Below the pieces are notes generated by a model. That model had not been told where the DNA came from. It did no database searches and saw only the letters and a list, made by a program, of their open reading frames with translations. Positions 1-6,640 of a stretch of 64,000 nucleotides of DNA are shown here, piece after piece. This DNA comes from Planctobacterium marinum (GTDB lineage: Bacteria; Pseudomonadota; Gammaproteobacteria; Enterobacterales; Alteromonadaceae): the NCBI RefSeq assembly GCF_020687805.1, contig NZ_JAJEWQ010000004.1, positions 1 to 64,000 of the forward strand, written 5' to 3'. The first letter of the stretch is position 1. Each line of letters opens with the position of its first letter. The translations under genes were made by a program, and so were the position numbers.

Positions 1-70
1 GACTCCCGGCCCGTCGCAGAGCTCCGGTCGTTCAGAGGGCCGCTGCTGCGCAGCTGTAAACACCCTCTTC

Positions 71-193
71 ACCCCCATGTGAGAGTAGCACTCGGCAACT
101 GCGTCCTGCGTTGCTCTAATCACCTGCATCCATGCAGGGAACCGCCAGGCTCCTATTTAGAAAGAAGGCTACCCGGTTGGGTGGCCTTTTTTC
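71..193 (+). repeat. 5S rRNA 3'-end-like tail with inserted palindrome, copy 1
   Basis: The segment CCCCATGTGAGAGTAG (73-88) matches the conserved late part of gammaproteobacterial 5S rRNA. GGAACCGCCAGGC (138-150) matches its 3' terminus. In a normal 5S these two blocks are nearly contiguous. Here about 49 bp lies between them, including the perfect hairpin CCTGCAT-CC-ATGCAGG (123-138). The upstream 70 bases do not continue as 5S, so this is a fragment and not a functional gene. It runs into a terminator at 166-192. Confidence 0.55.
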
Positions 194-257
194 GTTTCTG
201 CGGCTTCAAATTCTATCTTCTCTGGTAAACTTTTGGGGTAGCCTCCTTTCTAAATAG
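153..257. repeat. 105-bp imperfect palindrome around terminator, copy 1
   Basis: Arms 153-174 and 236-257 are inverted copies of each other with 21 of 22 positions paired. The single mismatch is 165/245. The arms enclose the downstream half of the terminator. A second element of exactly the same length lies at 514-618. The interiors of the two elements differ while the arms stay complementary. Confidence 0.75.
166..192 (+). terminator. Rho-independent terminator, rrn-like, copy 1
   Basis: The stem GGCTACCC (167-174) pairs with GGGTGGCC (179-186) across a four-base GGTT loop. It has one G-U pair and is followed by a run of T. It directly follows the 5S-like tail, the usual position of an rrn terminator. 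The left arm can alternatively pair with GGGTAGCC at 236-243. Confidence 0.8.
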
Positions 258-366
258 CAATTAGCTGCGCTAATCTACAGGGGCAACCTAACCCATCGGG
301 TATCATTTTTAGTCTTGTCTACTGATTAGCGTACGGGGCACAAACGTCCCTGTGATGGCAACCAGC
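251..366. repeat. Direct repeat R1, copy a
   Basis: About 116 bp that recur at 613-728 with no insertions or deletions and roughly ten substitutions. Both copies carry the blocks TTAGCTGCGCTAATCTACAG and GTACGGGGCACAAAC. Its first bases overlap the right arm of the preceding palindrome. No coding potential is evident. The function is unknown. Confidence 0.8.
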
Positions 367-430
367 CTCGCCATCCATGGCGAGTCGCTCCGCAGGCTGC
401 GTTCATCCAGTAGGTGAACGGTCCTGCTGC

Positions 431-553
431 GCCCCCATGTGAGAGTAGCACTCGGCAACTGCGTCCTGCGTTGCTCTAATCTCCTGCATCCATGCAGGGA
501 ACCGCCAGGCTCATATTTAGAAAGAGGGCTATCCGTTTGGGTAGCCCTTTTTT
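431..553 (+). repeat. 5S rRNA 3'-end-like tail with inserted palindrome, copy 2
   Basis: A repeat of 71-193 shifted by exactly 360 bp. From 432 to 510 it differs from copy 1 only at position 481. The same insertion with the CCTGCAT hairpin interrupts the 5S-like sequence. The sequence before 431 differs from that before copy 1, so the duplicated unit starts close to here. Confidence 0.6.
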
Positions 554-618
554 GCATCTGGAATTCCGAAAAGTTCAGTTGCTGTATCAATACAGCCGGA
601 TAGCCCTCTCCCTAAATA
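514..618. repeat. 105-bp imperfect palindrome around terminator, copy 2
   Basis: Arms 514-535 and 597-618 pair at 20 of 22 positions (mismatches at 522/610 and 521/611). Compared with copy 1, two base pairs changed on both sides: A166-T244 became G526-C606, and C172-G238 became T532-A600. A small extra hairpin, GCTGTAT-CA-ATACAGC, lies at 581-596. Confidence 0.75.
526..552 (+). terminator. Rho-independent terminator, rrn-like, copy 2
   Basis: GGCTATCC (527-534) pairs with GGGTAGCC (539-546) across a GTTT loop, with one U-G wobble. A T run follows. The left arm also pairs without wobble with GGATAGCC at 598-605. Confidence 0.8.
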
Positions 619-728
619 GCGATTAGCTGCGCTAATCTACAGGGGAAACCCAACCCATCGGGTATCATTTTAAGTCTTGTTTGCTGATTAGTGTACGGGG
701 CACAAACATCCCTGTGATGGCAGCCAGC
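613..728. repeat. Direct repeat R1, copy b
   Basis: Second copy of the 251-366 repeat, offset by 362 bp. Together with the tail and terminator it forms a duplicated unit of about 300 bp (71-366 and 431-728). Confidence 0.8.
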
Positions 729-777
729 GTTTTAGTAACTAGAAGTAATCTATTTTTGTTTGTGTTTAAGCTATGAA

Positions 778-1024
778 GTTTAAACCTTCCATGGTAGGGG
801 CTTCCAGCTCGACGTCCCCTTGTCTCGCGTTCAACCCTAAAATAGCTCCAGGTATTCGCTTCGTCCGAGACGGGCTTCACCCCCATGTGACAAAATCATT
901 GGGAATGATTTTGAACGTGCTTTAGCACGGCCCCGAAGGGGGGAGTCTCAGGGATGAGACGAATAAAGTAGGTCGAGATTGTTCCCGACAATCTCCGACA
1001 CTTCCACCATCCATGGCGGGCGCT
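778..1024. repeat. Direct repeat R2, copy a, rich in hairpins
   Basis: About 247 bp repeated at 1093-1339 with a constant 315-bp offset. It contains several perfect hairpins in a row: CAAAATCATT-GGG-AATGATTTTG (891-913), CGTGC-TTTA-GCACG (916-929), CCCC-GAA-GGGG (931-941), GTCTCA-GGGA-TGAGAC (945-960) and GAGATTGT-TCCCG-ACAATCTC (975-995). It also has the TTCACCCCCATGTGA block shared with the 5S-like tails. GCTG-CTTCG-CAGC follows the repeat proper at 1022-1034. The short ORFs across it run through the repeats in several frames and look spurious. Confidence 0.8.
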
Positions 1025-1092
1025 GCTTCGCAGCTAAAGAATCCAAAACAGTATCTTGATGTAATCTTAAATGGTGAATTTCTATCATCGAG

Positions 1093-1339
1093 GTTTAAAC
1101 CAACCATGGTGAGAGCCCCCGGCCAGACGTCCACTTGTCTGGCATTCAGCCCTGACAAAGCTCCAGGTATTCGCTTCGTCCGAGACGGGCTTCACCCCCA
1201 TGTGACAAAATCATCGGGAATGATTTTGAACGTGCTTCAGCAAGGCCCCGAAGGGGGGAGTCTCAGGGATGAGACGAATAAGGTAGGTCGAGATTGTTCC
1301 CGATAATCTCCGACACTTCCGCCATCAATGGCGGGCGCA
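1093..1339. repeat. Direct repeat R2, copy b
   Basis: Second copy of R2. The hairpins at 1206-1228 and 1290-1310 each carry one substitution relative to copy a. These give a C-A mismatch in the first and a G-U pair in the second, so the change is drift and not compensation. It leads into the third terminator. Confidence 0.8.
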
Positions 1340-1365
1340 ATCGTCAGGTTCCTGATTAGAGAAAG

Positions 1366-1396
1366 GGCTATCCAATTGGGTGGCCCTTTTTTGCAT
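1366..1396 (+). terminator. Rho-independent terminator, rrn-like, copy 3
   Basis: GGGCTATCC AATT GGGTGGCCC followed by six T. It is preceded by CGTCAGGTTCCTGATTAG, which resembles the 5S-like tail before the other two terminators. No distal inverted arm is found downstream, unlike copies 1 and 2. It also faces the 3' end of the deacetylase gene on the other strand. Confidence 0.75.
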
Positions 1397-1403
1397 TTGG
1401 TTT

Positions 1404-2243
1404 TTACTTAAAGCTATTGGCGACGGGTTGGGTGTCGTAATCTATGCCTAGACGACGTTGTTCCTTTTTCATATAGGTTACGATGTTGATAAAGGTATCG
1501 GTCCAGAGGGTTTGCTTATGCTCAGAAAGATATCTCAATAGCGTATTATGTGCCTGGTTACTGATACTCAGGTAATCACCACCGATCCCGTGAAACGTAA
1601 AATGTATCATAGTGCCTTTGTTCGCCGCTTGTTTAACCAAGGCTACGAGTGCTTCTCCGGTAACATCATACGGGGCGATAAAGCTGACGGCATAGGGGTT
1701 TTCTACAAGCATGTTGTCTATGGGTTGTTGTACCACTTTACTCTTAATACCCACAAACAAGGTTTTGATTTGATCCAGATAGAACTCGCCGGCCGCTTTC
1801 ACATCTGCACAGGGTGCAGTGAATGTGCGACGTGTATTGTTATCGATTGCATTAAGGTAATTGCTGGCGACGCGAATTTGCTGCACATAAGATTTAGCAG
1901 GCAGCTTATCAAGATCATTGTCAGCTGAGACCCATTCACGATCGGGCTTAGAGGCTCTGCATTGATGAAATAGACTGTGATTACCTAATTCATGCCCTTG
2001 TTGTGCGGCTAGTCGCCATTGTGACAGGTGAGACACCAGAGTCGGGCTATTTAAACTGAGGTAAAAGCTGGCCTTTATGCCAAGGCGATTTAGCTCAGGT
2101 ATCGCGTTATTTAACTGACTGATAAGTGCATCGTCATATCCTAAACTTACAGCTGCCTTGTATTGCTCAGGCCATTTAAACTGATCAGCGCCAAAAGCAC
2201 GTGTTGATATTGCAATGCACACTAAAAAAACATATTTGAACAT
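1404..2243 (-). CDS. Secreted polysaccharide deacetylase (NodB homology)
   Basis: A 279-residue protein with a signal peptide (MFKYVFLVCIAISTRAFGA) and a NodB-type carbohydrate esterase 4 fold. The metal site is recognisable as D37-D38 in SLGYDDA and H89/H93 in GHELGNHSLFH. The first motif is divergent from the classical TFDDG. Enzymes of this family remove acetyl groups from N-acetylated sugars in polysaccharides or peptidoglycan; the substrate here is unknown. The ATG at 2243 was chosen because AGGA lies five bases upstream and a clean signal peptide follows. A longer frame to 2312 would put 23 polar residues before it. It is divergent from the yjbE-like operon, so a role in exopolysaccharide processing is possible but inferred. 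Confidence 0.75.
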   Translation of the reverse strand: MFKYVFLVCIAISTRAFGADQFKWPEQYKAAVSLGYDDALISQLNNAIPELNRLGIKASFYLSLNSPTLVSHLSQWRLAAQQGHELGNHSLFHQCRASKPDREWVSADNDLDKLPAKSYVQQIRVASNYLNAIDNNTRRTFTAPCADVKAAGEFYLDQIKTLFVGIKSKVVQQPIDNMLVENPYAVSFIAPYDVTGEALVALVKQAANKGTMIHFTFHGIGGDYLSISNQAHNTLLRYLSEHKQTLWTDTFINIVTYMKKEQRRLGIDYDTQPVANSFK

Positions 2244-2607
2244 ACTATTCCTGTAATCAATCCTGATGGTGACGCTGTCGTTTAATCTGTTCCGCATTAT
2301 TCCGGGAGACATTTACCCTGAGTAACTGCGTTGCTGGAAACAGTGCTTGTTTCCCTGTGAAGCCGAACTTACAAAACGATGCGCTTTACTATAATGTCAT
2401 CGACAGTTACAAGTAATTCAAATTTATAGGATTAATTCTTAGCGAAACAGGTTACAATTGCGTCGCAGTCCGAAATTTTCCAAAATTGCGCGTATCTACC
2501 TTAAGATAAAGAGAACTTTATGTTAAGGATTAAAAATTGATGTTGCAGCTACACAGTTGATCTTGTAGCATTCATACTAGTTAATTATCTTTACTTGAGA
2601 GCATACT
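2244..2607. promoter_or_regulatory. Divergent promoter region between deacetylase and yjbE-like operon
   Basis: This 364-bp gap has no credible gene. It contains a perfect hairpin GGAAACA-GTGCT-TGTTTCC (2336-2354) and a 30-bp interrupted palindrome at 2499-2528. AT-rich sequence runs up to the yjbE-like start. Promoter elements for both directions must lie here, but no -35/-10 pair stands out enough to call. Confidence 0.4.
2499..2528. promoter_or_regulatory. 30-bp interrupted palindrome upstream of exopolysaccharide operon
   Basis: CCTTAAGATAAAG and CTTTATGTTAAGG flank an AGAA centre. Twelve of thirteen positions are complementary, with one G-G mismatch. It lies about 80 bp before the yjbE-like start, suitable for an operator or a leader hairpin. 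No known regulator consensus was recognised. Confidence 0.4.
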
Positions 2608-3021
2608 ATGAAAAAACTAATTTCTTTAATGATGATCGCTCTCTTGTCGCTGGGAGCAAACGTATCAGCGCAAGAGGAAGCCGAAGCTGGTGCAGCTACT
2701 GACTCTGTTAGTGGTTTTATTTCTGAAAACAAAGTCGTGATTGGCGCGGTTGCAGTAGGTGTTGCTGCGGCGATTATTGCCAACAATGACGATGACGGTC
2801 GCGATTGTCGTGCTGATCAGATTATCGTTGGTGGTGCATGTGTTTGTCCATCTGGCCAGGAAGAAGTAAACGGCGTATGTCAGGATATCGTAACGGGTCC
2901 TGAGTGTAATGCTGGCGACGAACTGATCGATGGTATTTGTTACGGTACTACACTGACTGAGACTTTGTCAGGTACAACAACTATTCTGGTACCGGTTACT
3001 TTCACTTACTTACCACAATAA
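2608..3021 (+). CDS. Small secreted cysteine-rich protein, YjbE/GfcA position
   Basis: A 137-residue exported protein and the first gene of the yjbEFGH-like set. A signal peptide (MKKLISLMMIALLSLGANVSA) is followed by an acidic stretch, a hydrophobic segment around residues 45-61 (VVIGAVAVGVAAAIIA) and a DDD turn. Two cysteine-containing repeats follow (CxxDQIIVGGACVC and CNAGDELIDGIC), and the tail is threonine rich. E. coli YjbE/GfcA is also a small exported protein ahead of yjbF, so the positional match is good. Sequence similarity could not be tested. The hydrophobic segment could anchor it in a membrane, and the six cysteines suggest disulfides in the periplasm or outside. A terminator follows at 3039-3063, which would make this gene more abundant than the next three. 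Confidence 0.6.
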   Translation: MKKLISLMMIALLSLGANVSAQEEAEAGAATDSVSGFISENKVVIGAVAVGVAAAIIANNDDDGRDCRADQIIVGGACVCPSGQEEVNGVCQDIVTGPECNAGDELIDGICYGTTLTETLSGTTTILVPVTFTYLPQ

Positions 3022-3038
3022 GTAAGCAAAGGATTCAG

Positions 3039-3063
3039 AAAGCCGCCTCAGGGCGGCTTTTTT
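3039..3063 (+). terminator. Intra-operon terminator or attenuator after yjbE-like gene
   Basis: AAAGCCGCC-TCA-GGGCGGCTTT followed by T residues, 18 bp after the yjbE-like stop and 25 bp before the yjbF-like start. The strong stem should stop most transcripts, so read-through would set expression of the downstream genes. Confidence 0.8.
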
Positions 3064-3087
3064 AATGACAATAAGAATATTCCTGCC

Positions 3088-3762
3088 ATGAAAAAATTAT
3101 CTGCCATATTTGTATTTCTGTTTCTGCTAAATGGATGTACTAACCCCTTACAATCCCATATTACCTCGCTTAAATTAGCCTATCGCCTGAATCAGGATGC
3201 TGAAATCAGTCTTGATAAAGTTCAGGAATCTAAAGTGGATCTGGCATTGATCAAAAGTGGTGACAGACCTGTTGCGATCATAGCTAAAGCGTTTGCCGAA
3301 GAAGGTAAAGATAAGTGGATCTCTGAAGACAGGGCAATGTTGGTGGTTGAATCAGGCCGAATCATCAGAACCCAGGGGTTTAAGAATGATTTACTTAGTT
3401 TGAGTGGTATTGGGCCGGACCCCTTATTGCAACCCGAAAAACTGAATGGCTCCAGCTGGCGCTCATTATCTGACTGGGAATCGGGCGAATATGGATATTT
3501 AAGCGAATCAAATTTTACGGTTGAAAGTGAAGATATCACGGTTCTTGAACACCATTTCAGCACCATAAAAGTCACCGAATCAGTGGAATTTAAAGCAAAG
3601 AGAAACTGGTTAATTGGAAATCAGCAATGGGATAACGTCTATTGGTTCGACAGACACAGTAATCGCTTGCTGAAGGCAAAACAGCGTACCGCGCCACACA
3701 GTAATGAATTTTTAATTACATTTGTAAGCACTGCGGCTGAATTACTGCAACAAGGAGAGTGA
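3088..3762 (+). CDS. yjbF: YjbF/GfcB-family outer-membrane lipoprotein
   Basis: A 224-residue lipoprotein with a lipobox in FLFLLNGCTNP, the acylated cysteine being at about residue 17. The rest has the profile of the YjbF/GfcB family: a soluble, beta-rich domain of about 200 residues (DLALIKSGDRPVAIIAKAF, then YWFDRHSNRLLKAKQ). In E. coli the yjbEFGH and gfcABCD genes act in exopolysaccharide or group 4 capsule production and export, and the lipoprotein is thought to sit in the outer membrane. The gene is followed by the yjbG-like and yjbH-like genes in the standard order, which strongly supports the assignment. Its stop overlaps a possible GTG start of the next gene. Confidence 0.8.
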   Translation: MKKLSAIFVFLFLLNGCTNPLQSHITSLKLAYRLNQDAEISLDKVQESKVDLALIKSGDRPVAIIAKAFAEEGKDKWISEDRAMLVVESGRIIRTQGFKNDLLSLSGIGPDPLLQPEKLNGSSWRSLSDWESGEYGYLSESNFTVESEDITVLEHHFSTIKVTESVEFKAKRNWLIGNQQWDNVYWFDRHSNRLLKAKQRTAPHSNEFLITFVSTAAELLQQGE

Positions 3763-3764
3763 TA

Positions 3765-4490
3765 GTGAGAGTCATATTAGCAAGTCTCTGCGTGTTAAGC
3801 CTCTTTCAGGTAAACGCTGAGGTAAGAATCGATTACCTCAGCAACCAGTTAGTTTACGACAGCAACCCCAGAATCGAAACCGTACTTAAAGGGGTGGTTA
3901 AAAATCGCGATATATTCTGGCCTGCTGCTGTTTTGTATAACCGATCTGCAGTGCAGGAACTGGGCCTAAAACAACAGTGCCTGCAGATGATTAACGATTT
4001 AAAGTCTGAGACGGGCGTTAAGACAGCAAAGTATCAGGCACTGAATTCCTTGTTAAGCCAAATAGATGGATGGAACTTAGCCCACCGGGTTCCTCTGCTA
4101 ATTGATTATGATTTTGCCCGTGTCCGGGAAGAACTCAATCCGCGTGTTGATGATGGTGACTATTTATTACATCTCCCCGCCCGAAGTAATCAGGTACAGG
4201 TGTTTGGTGCTGTACCGGCAGTTCTGACCTTAAATCACATAGGTGCTGCGCCGGTGCAGTCTTATCTGGAAAAGTTTGAACGGCTGGATTATGCCGACAA
4301 TGAATTTGTATATGTCATCAAACTGGATGGCACTTACGAAAGGGTTTCAACCGGCGTTCATAGTATGCAACGCGTAGAAGTCCCACCGGGCGGAAGTATT
4401 TACATTCCTTTACGGGAATTACCCTTTAGCAGTGAAAATACAATCTTAAATGAAATGGTGGCCGAGTTAGCAGGGAGTCGTTTACCGTGA
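3765..4490 (+). CDS. yjbG: YjbG/GfcC-family capsule biosynthesis protein
   Basis: A periplasmic protein of about 241 residues with a signal peptide (VRVILASLCVLSLFQVNA). It ends in the family pattern VPPGGSIYIPLRELPFSSEN, and the tandem beta-grasp folds typical of GfcC are expected. Its E. coli relatives act with a lipoprotein and an outer-membrane YjbH/GfcD protein in exopolysaccharide export. Two GTG codons compete as start. The one at 3759 is only one base from AAGGAG, whereas the one at 3765 has a seven-base spacing, so 3765 is preferred. The end overlaps the yjbH GTG start as GTGA, which indicates translational coupling. Confidence 0.8.
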   Translation: MRVILASLCVLSLFQVNAEVRIDYLSNQLVYDSNPRIETVLKGVVKNRDIFWPAAVLYNRSAVQELGLKQQCLQMINDLKSETGVKTAKYQALNSLLSQIDGWNLAHRVPLLIDYDFARVREELNPRVDDGDYLLHLPARSNQVQVFGAVPAVLTLNHIGAAPVQSYLEKFERLDYADNEFVYVIKLDGTYERVSTGVHSMQRVEVPPGGSIYIPLRELPFSSENTILNEMVAELAGSRLP

Positions 4491-6601
4491 GCTTTTTTTA
4501 TCGCACAGTGTGCAGTCTGGCCATTACTGCGGCCTTGTTTCCGGCGCATGCAAATGAAGCTGACTCCGGTTATCACCACACCCGTTTGCCGTATTCTCAG
4601 GGCGATTTAGGTGGCGTGGGGTTATTACAAACTCCCACGGCGCGTATGCTGAATGAAGGCGATATGGTCCTTGGATATAAGGACAACGGGGAATATCGTT
4701 TTTGGACGGCGAGTTTACAATTGTTTCCCTGGATGGAAGCGACAGTCAGGTATACGGATTTCAGAAACCTTTTGTATAGCGAAGTACCAGAATTTAGTGG
4801 CGACCAAACCGCCAAAGATAAAGGCATTGACGTAAAATTCAGGTTGTTGCAGGAATCACTTTATCTGCCTCAGGTAGCTGTTGGATTTCGTGATTTTGGT
4901 GGTACCGGCTTTTTTGAAAGTGAGTATATTACTGCCAGTAAACGGCTCGGGGATTTTGATTTTCACCTGGGGCTTGGCTTTGGATATCTGGGGAATGCGG
5001 GTTCTGTAAGCAATCCTTTTTGCGACATTGCCGACAGATTTTGCGAGCGCAAAGGCTTTGGCGGGTTTGGTGATGATCAGGGCGGTCAGATAAATTTTGA
5101 CGACTTTTTTAGTGGTAATACGTCTTTGATTGCCGGTTTAGAATATCAGACGCCATGGGAGCCGCTGCGAGTTAAGATTGAATACGAGGGTAATGACTAC
5201 ACCAGAGAAAGGGCACAGCCGTTAGAGCAGGACAGTCGCTGGAACTTCGGTGTTAATTATCGCTACAACGATTTTGATTTTGGTTTGTCATGGGAAAGAG
5301 GAAATACATTCGGTTTCAGCGTTAACTACGCGTTTAATTTCCATACCGCCAGCCAGGCCAAAGTGCAGCCTCAACCTCAGTCTTTGAAAGATCGCGATCC
5401 GGATGTCAGCGTTCAGGATGTCGGACAATTTGAGCTGATGGCTAAAGTGTCTCAATCGGGATTGATAATATCCAATACCGTGATCAATAAAGATCAATAT
5501 ATCGTTTACGGCTCAAGAACCCGCTACAGAGACGAACAGGATGCCATCGAAAGAATGGGGCGTGCGATGGCGGCTAAGTTGCCAGACAGCGTGAAAAGCT
5601 ACCATATCGTTGAAACTGCGATGGGTATGCCTCTGGTGGAAACTGTGATAGATGCGCCTGAATTTATTAAGGTGGCAAATTACGAGACACTGGAACATGA
5701 CATCAGCACCACCTGGAAACGTCAGGAACCTTCACAAGAGGTGATCGCGAAAAAGCAGGATAAACAAGTCAGTGGTTTTTTTGCTAATCTGGATACCTTT
5801 TGGATTCAGACATTCGGCTCACCGGAAGCCTTCTATCTGTATCAGGGCGGCCTGTATGGTACCGGGGGGTATGCCTTTAATTCCAACTTCAGAATTACCG
5901 GTGGCGTAAAGGCGATACTGCTGGAGAACATGGATAAGTTTAACTTCAAAGTTGATAACTACGATTCACCTGTGCCCCGGGTCAGAACGTATATTCGTGA
6001 ATATGTTCGGAAAAGCCGGGTTTCAGTGGATACCCTGTTTGCTAACTGGGTGGATCAGATAGCCCCTAATACCTATGCGCAGGTTTATGCCGGTTACCTG
6101 GAAACTATGTACGGTGGTATCGGTGGCGAAATCTTCTATCAGGAAGTAGACAGCAATTTTGGCTTTGGTCTGGATCTCAACTATGTTAAGCAACGCTCGT
6201 TTGAAAATGATTATGACTTCAGAGATTACGAAGCGCTTACGGGTCATGCCAGTGTTTACTGGAAGCCATCATTTTGGAAAGACGTGCAACTGAGCTTTAA
6301 CGTTGGCCAGTTTTTGGCTGAAGATAAAGGCGTTAATGTGGAATTTGCGCGTCGTTTCGACAGCGGGATTGTCGTGGGAGCGTATGCTGCACTGACGGAT
6401 ATCTCGGCAGAAGATTATGGTGAAGGGAGTTTCACTAAGGGATTTTATATTTCTATCCCGTTTGATTTGTTCTCCTTGCGACCATCTACAGGTCGGGGTC
6501 GCATCCCCTGGGTGCCGATTGCACGAGACGGTGGACAACCATTAAACCGGCCGGTGAAATTAAATTCGATATCCAAAATACGTAGTCCATTTGTGGACTA
6601 A
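4487..6601 (+). CDS. yjbH: YjbH/GfcD-family outer-membrane exopolysaccharide protein
   Basis: A 704-residue protein, close to the roughly 700 residues of E. coli YjbH. It has a signal peptide ending near AHANEAD. The family opening LPYSQGDLGGVGLLQTPTARM is present, and amphipathic beta-strand patterns (for example FGFGLDLNYVK and VQLSFNVGQFLAEDKGV) indicate one or two outer-membrane barrels. Family members are needed for export of YjbEFGH-dependent exopolysaccharide or group 4 capsule. The GTG start at 4487 overlaps the previous stop, with GGGAG nine bases before it. A strong terminator follows 13 bases after the stop, ending the operon. Confidence 0.85.
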   Translation: MSFFYRTVCSLAITAALFPAHANEADSGYHHTRLPYSQGDLGGVGLLQTPTARMLNEGDMVLGYKDNGEYRFWTASLQLFPWMEATVRYTDFRNLLYSEVPEFSGDQTAKDKGIDVKFRLLQESLYLPQVAVGFRDFGGTGFFESEYITASKRLGDFDFHLGLGFGYLGNAGSVSNPFCDIADRFCERKGFGGFGDDQGGQINFDDFFSGNTSLIAGLEYQTPWEPLRVKIEYEGNDYTRERAQPLEQDSRWNFGVNYRYNDFDFGLSWERGNTFGFSVNYAFNFHTASQAKVQPQPQSLKDRDPDVSVQDVGQFELMAKVSQSGLIISNTVINKDQYIVYGSRTRYRDEQDAIERMGRAMAAKLPDSVKSYHIVETAMGMPLVETVIDAPEFIKVANYETLEHDISTTWKRQEPSQEVIAKKQDKQVSGFFANLDTFWIQTFGSPEAFYLYQGGLYGTGGYAFNSNFRITGGVKAILLENMDKFNFKVDNYDSPVPRVRTYIREYVRKSRVSVDTLFANWVDQIAPNTYAQVYAGYLETMYGGIGGEIFYQEVDSNFGFGLDLNYVKQRSFENDYDFRDYEALTGHASVYWKPSFWKDVQLSFNVGQFLAEDKGVNVEFARRFDSGIVVGAYAALTDISAEDYGEGSFTKGFYISIPFDLFSLRPSTGRGRIPWVPIARDGGQPLNRPVKLNSISKIRSPFVD

Positions 6602-6614
6602 CTCAAATCGCACC

Positions 6615-6640
6615 AGGCACTCTCATCGAGTGCCTTTTTT
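6615..6640 (+). terminator. Terminator of the yjbEFGH-like operon
   Basis: AGGCACTC-TCATC-GAGTGCCT followed by a run of six T, directly after the yjbH-like gene. It lies between convergent genes, though the T run favours plus-strand use. Confidence 0.85.

Larger units (their letters stand above)
1..1403. other. Non-coding repeat mosaic, probably downstream of an rRNA operon
   Basis: No open reading frame here looks like a real protein. The stretch is built of direct repeats (251-366 with 613-728, and 778-1024 with 1093-1339), three terminator hairpins, and tails that resemble the 3' end of 5S rRNA. Many short perfect hairpins occur throughout. No complete 5S, 16S, 23S or tRNA gene is visible. 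The idea that an rRNA operon lies just before the window is an inference from the 5S-like tails and terminators. Confidence 0.6.

Noticed and set aside
71-195. Functional 5S rRNA gene
   Set aside because: Only the last part of 5S is recognisable, it is interrupted by about 49 bp, and the preceding 70 bases do not resemble the rest of the molecule.
581-596. LexA box in the repeat region (CTGTATCAATACAG)
   Set aside because: The spacing is CTG-N8-CAG, two bases short of the SOS consensus, and no gene follows.
309-1306. Small ORFs of 73-97 codons on both strands in the repeat region
   Set aside because: They run through direct repeats and terminators in several frames, lack ribosome sites and known motifs, and their similarity to each other comes from the DNA repeats.
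251-1339. CRISPR array
   Set aside because: Repeats are over 100 bp, occur only twice each, and have no regular short spacers or cas genes.
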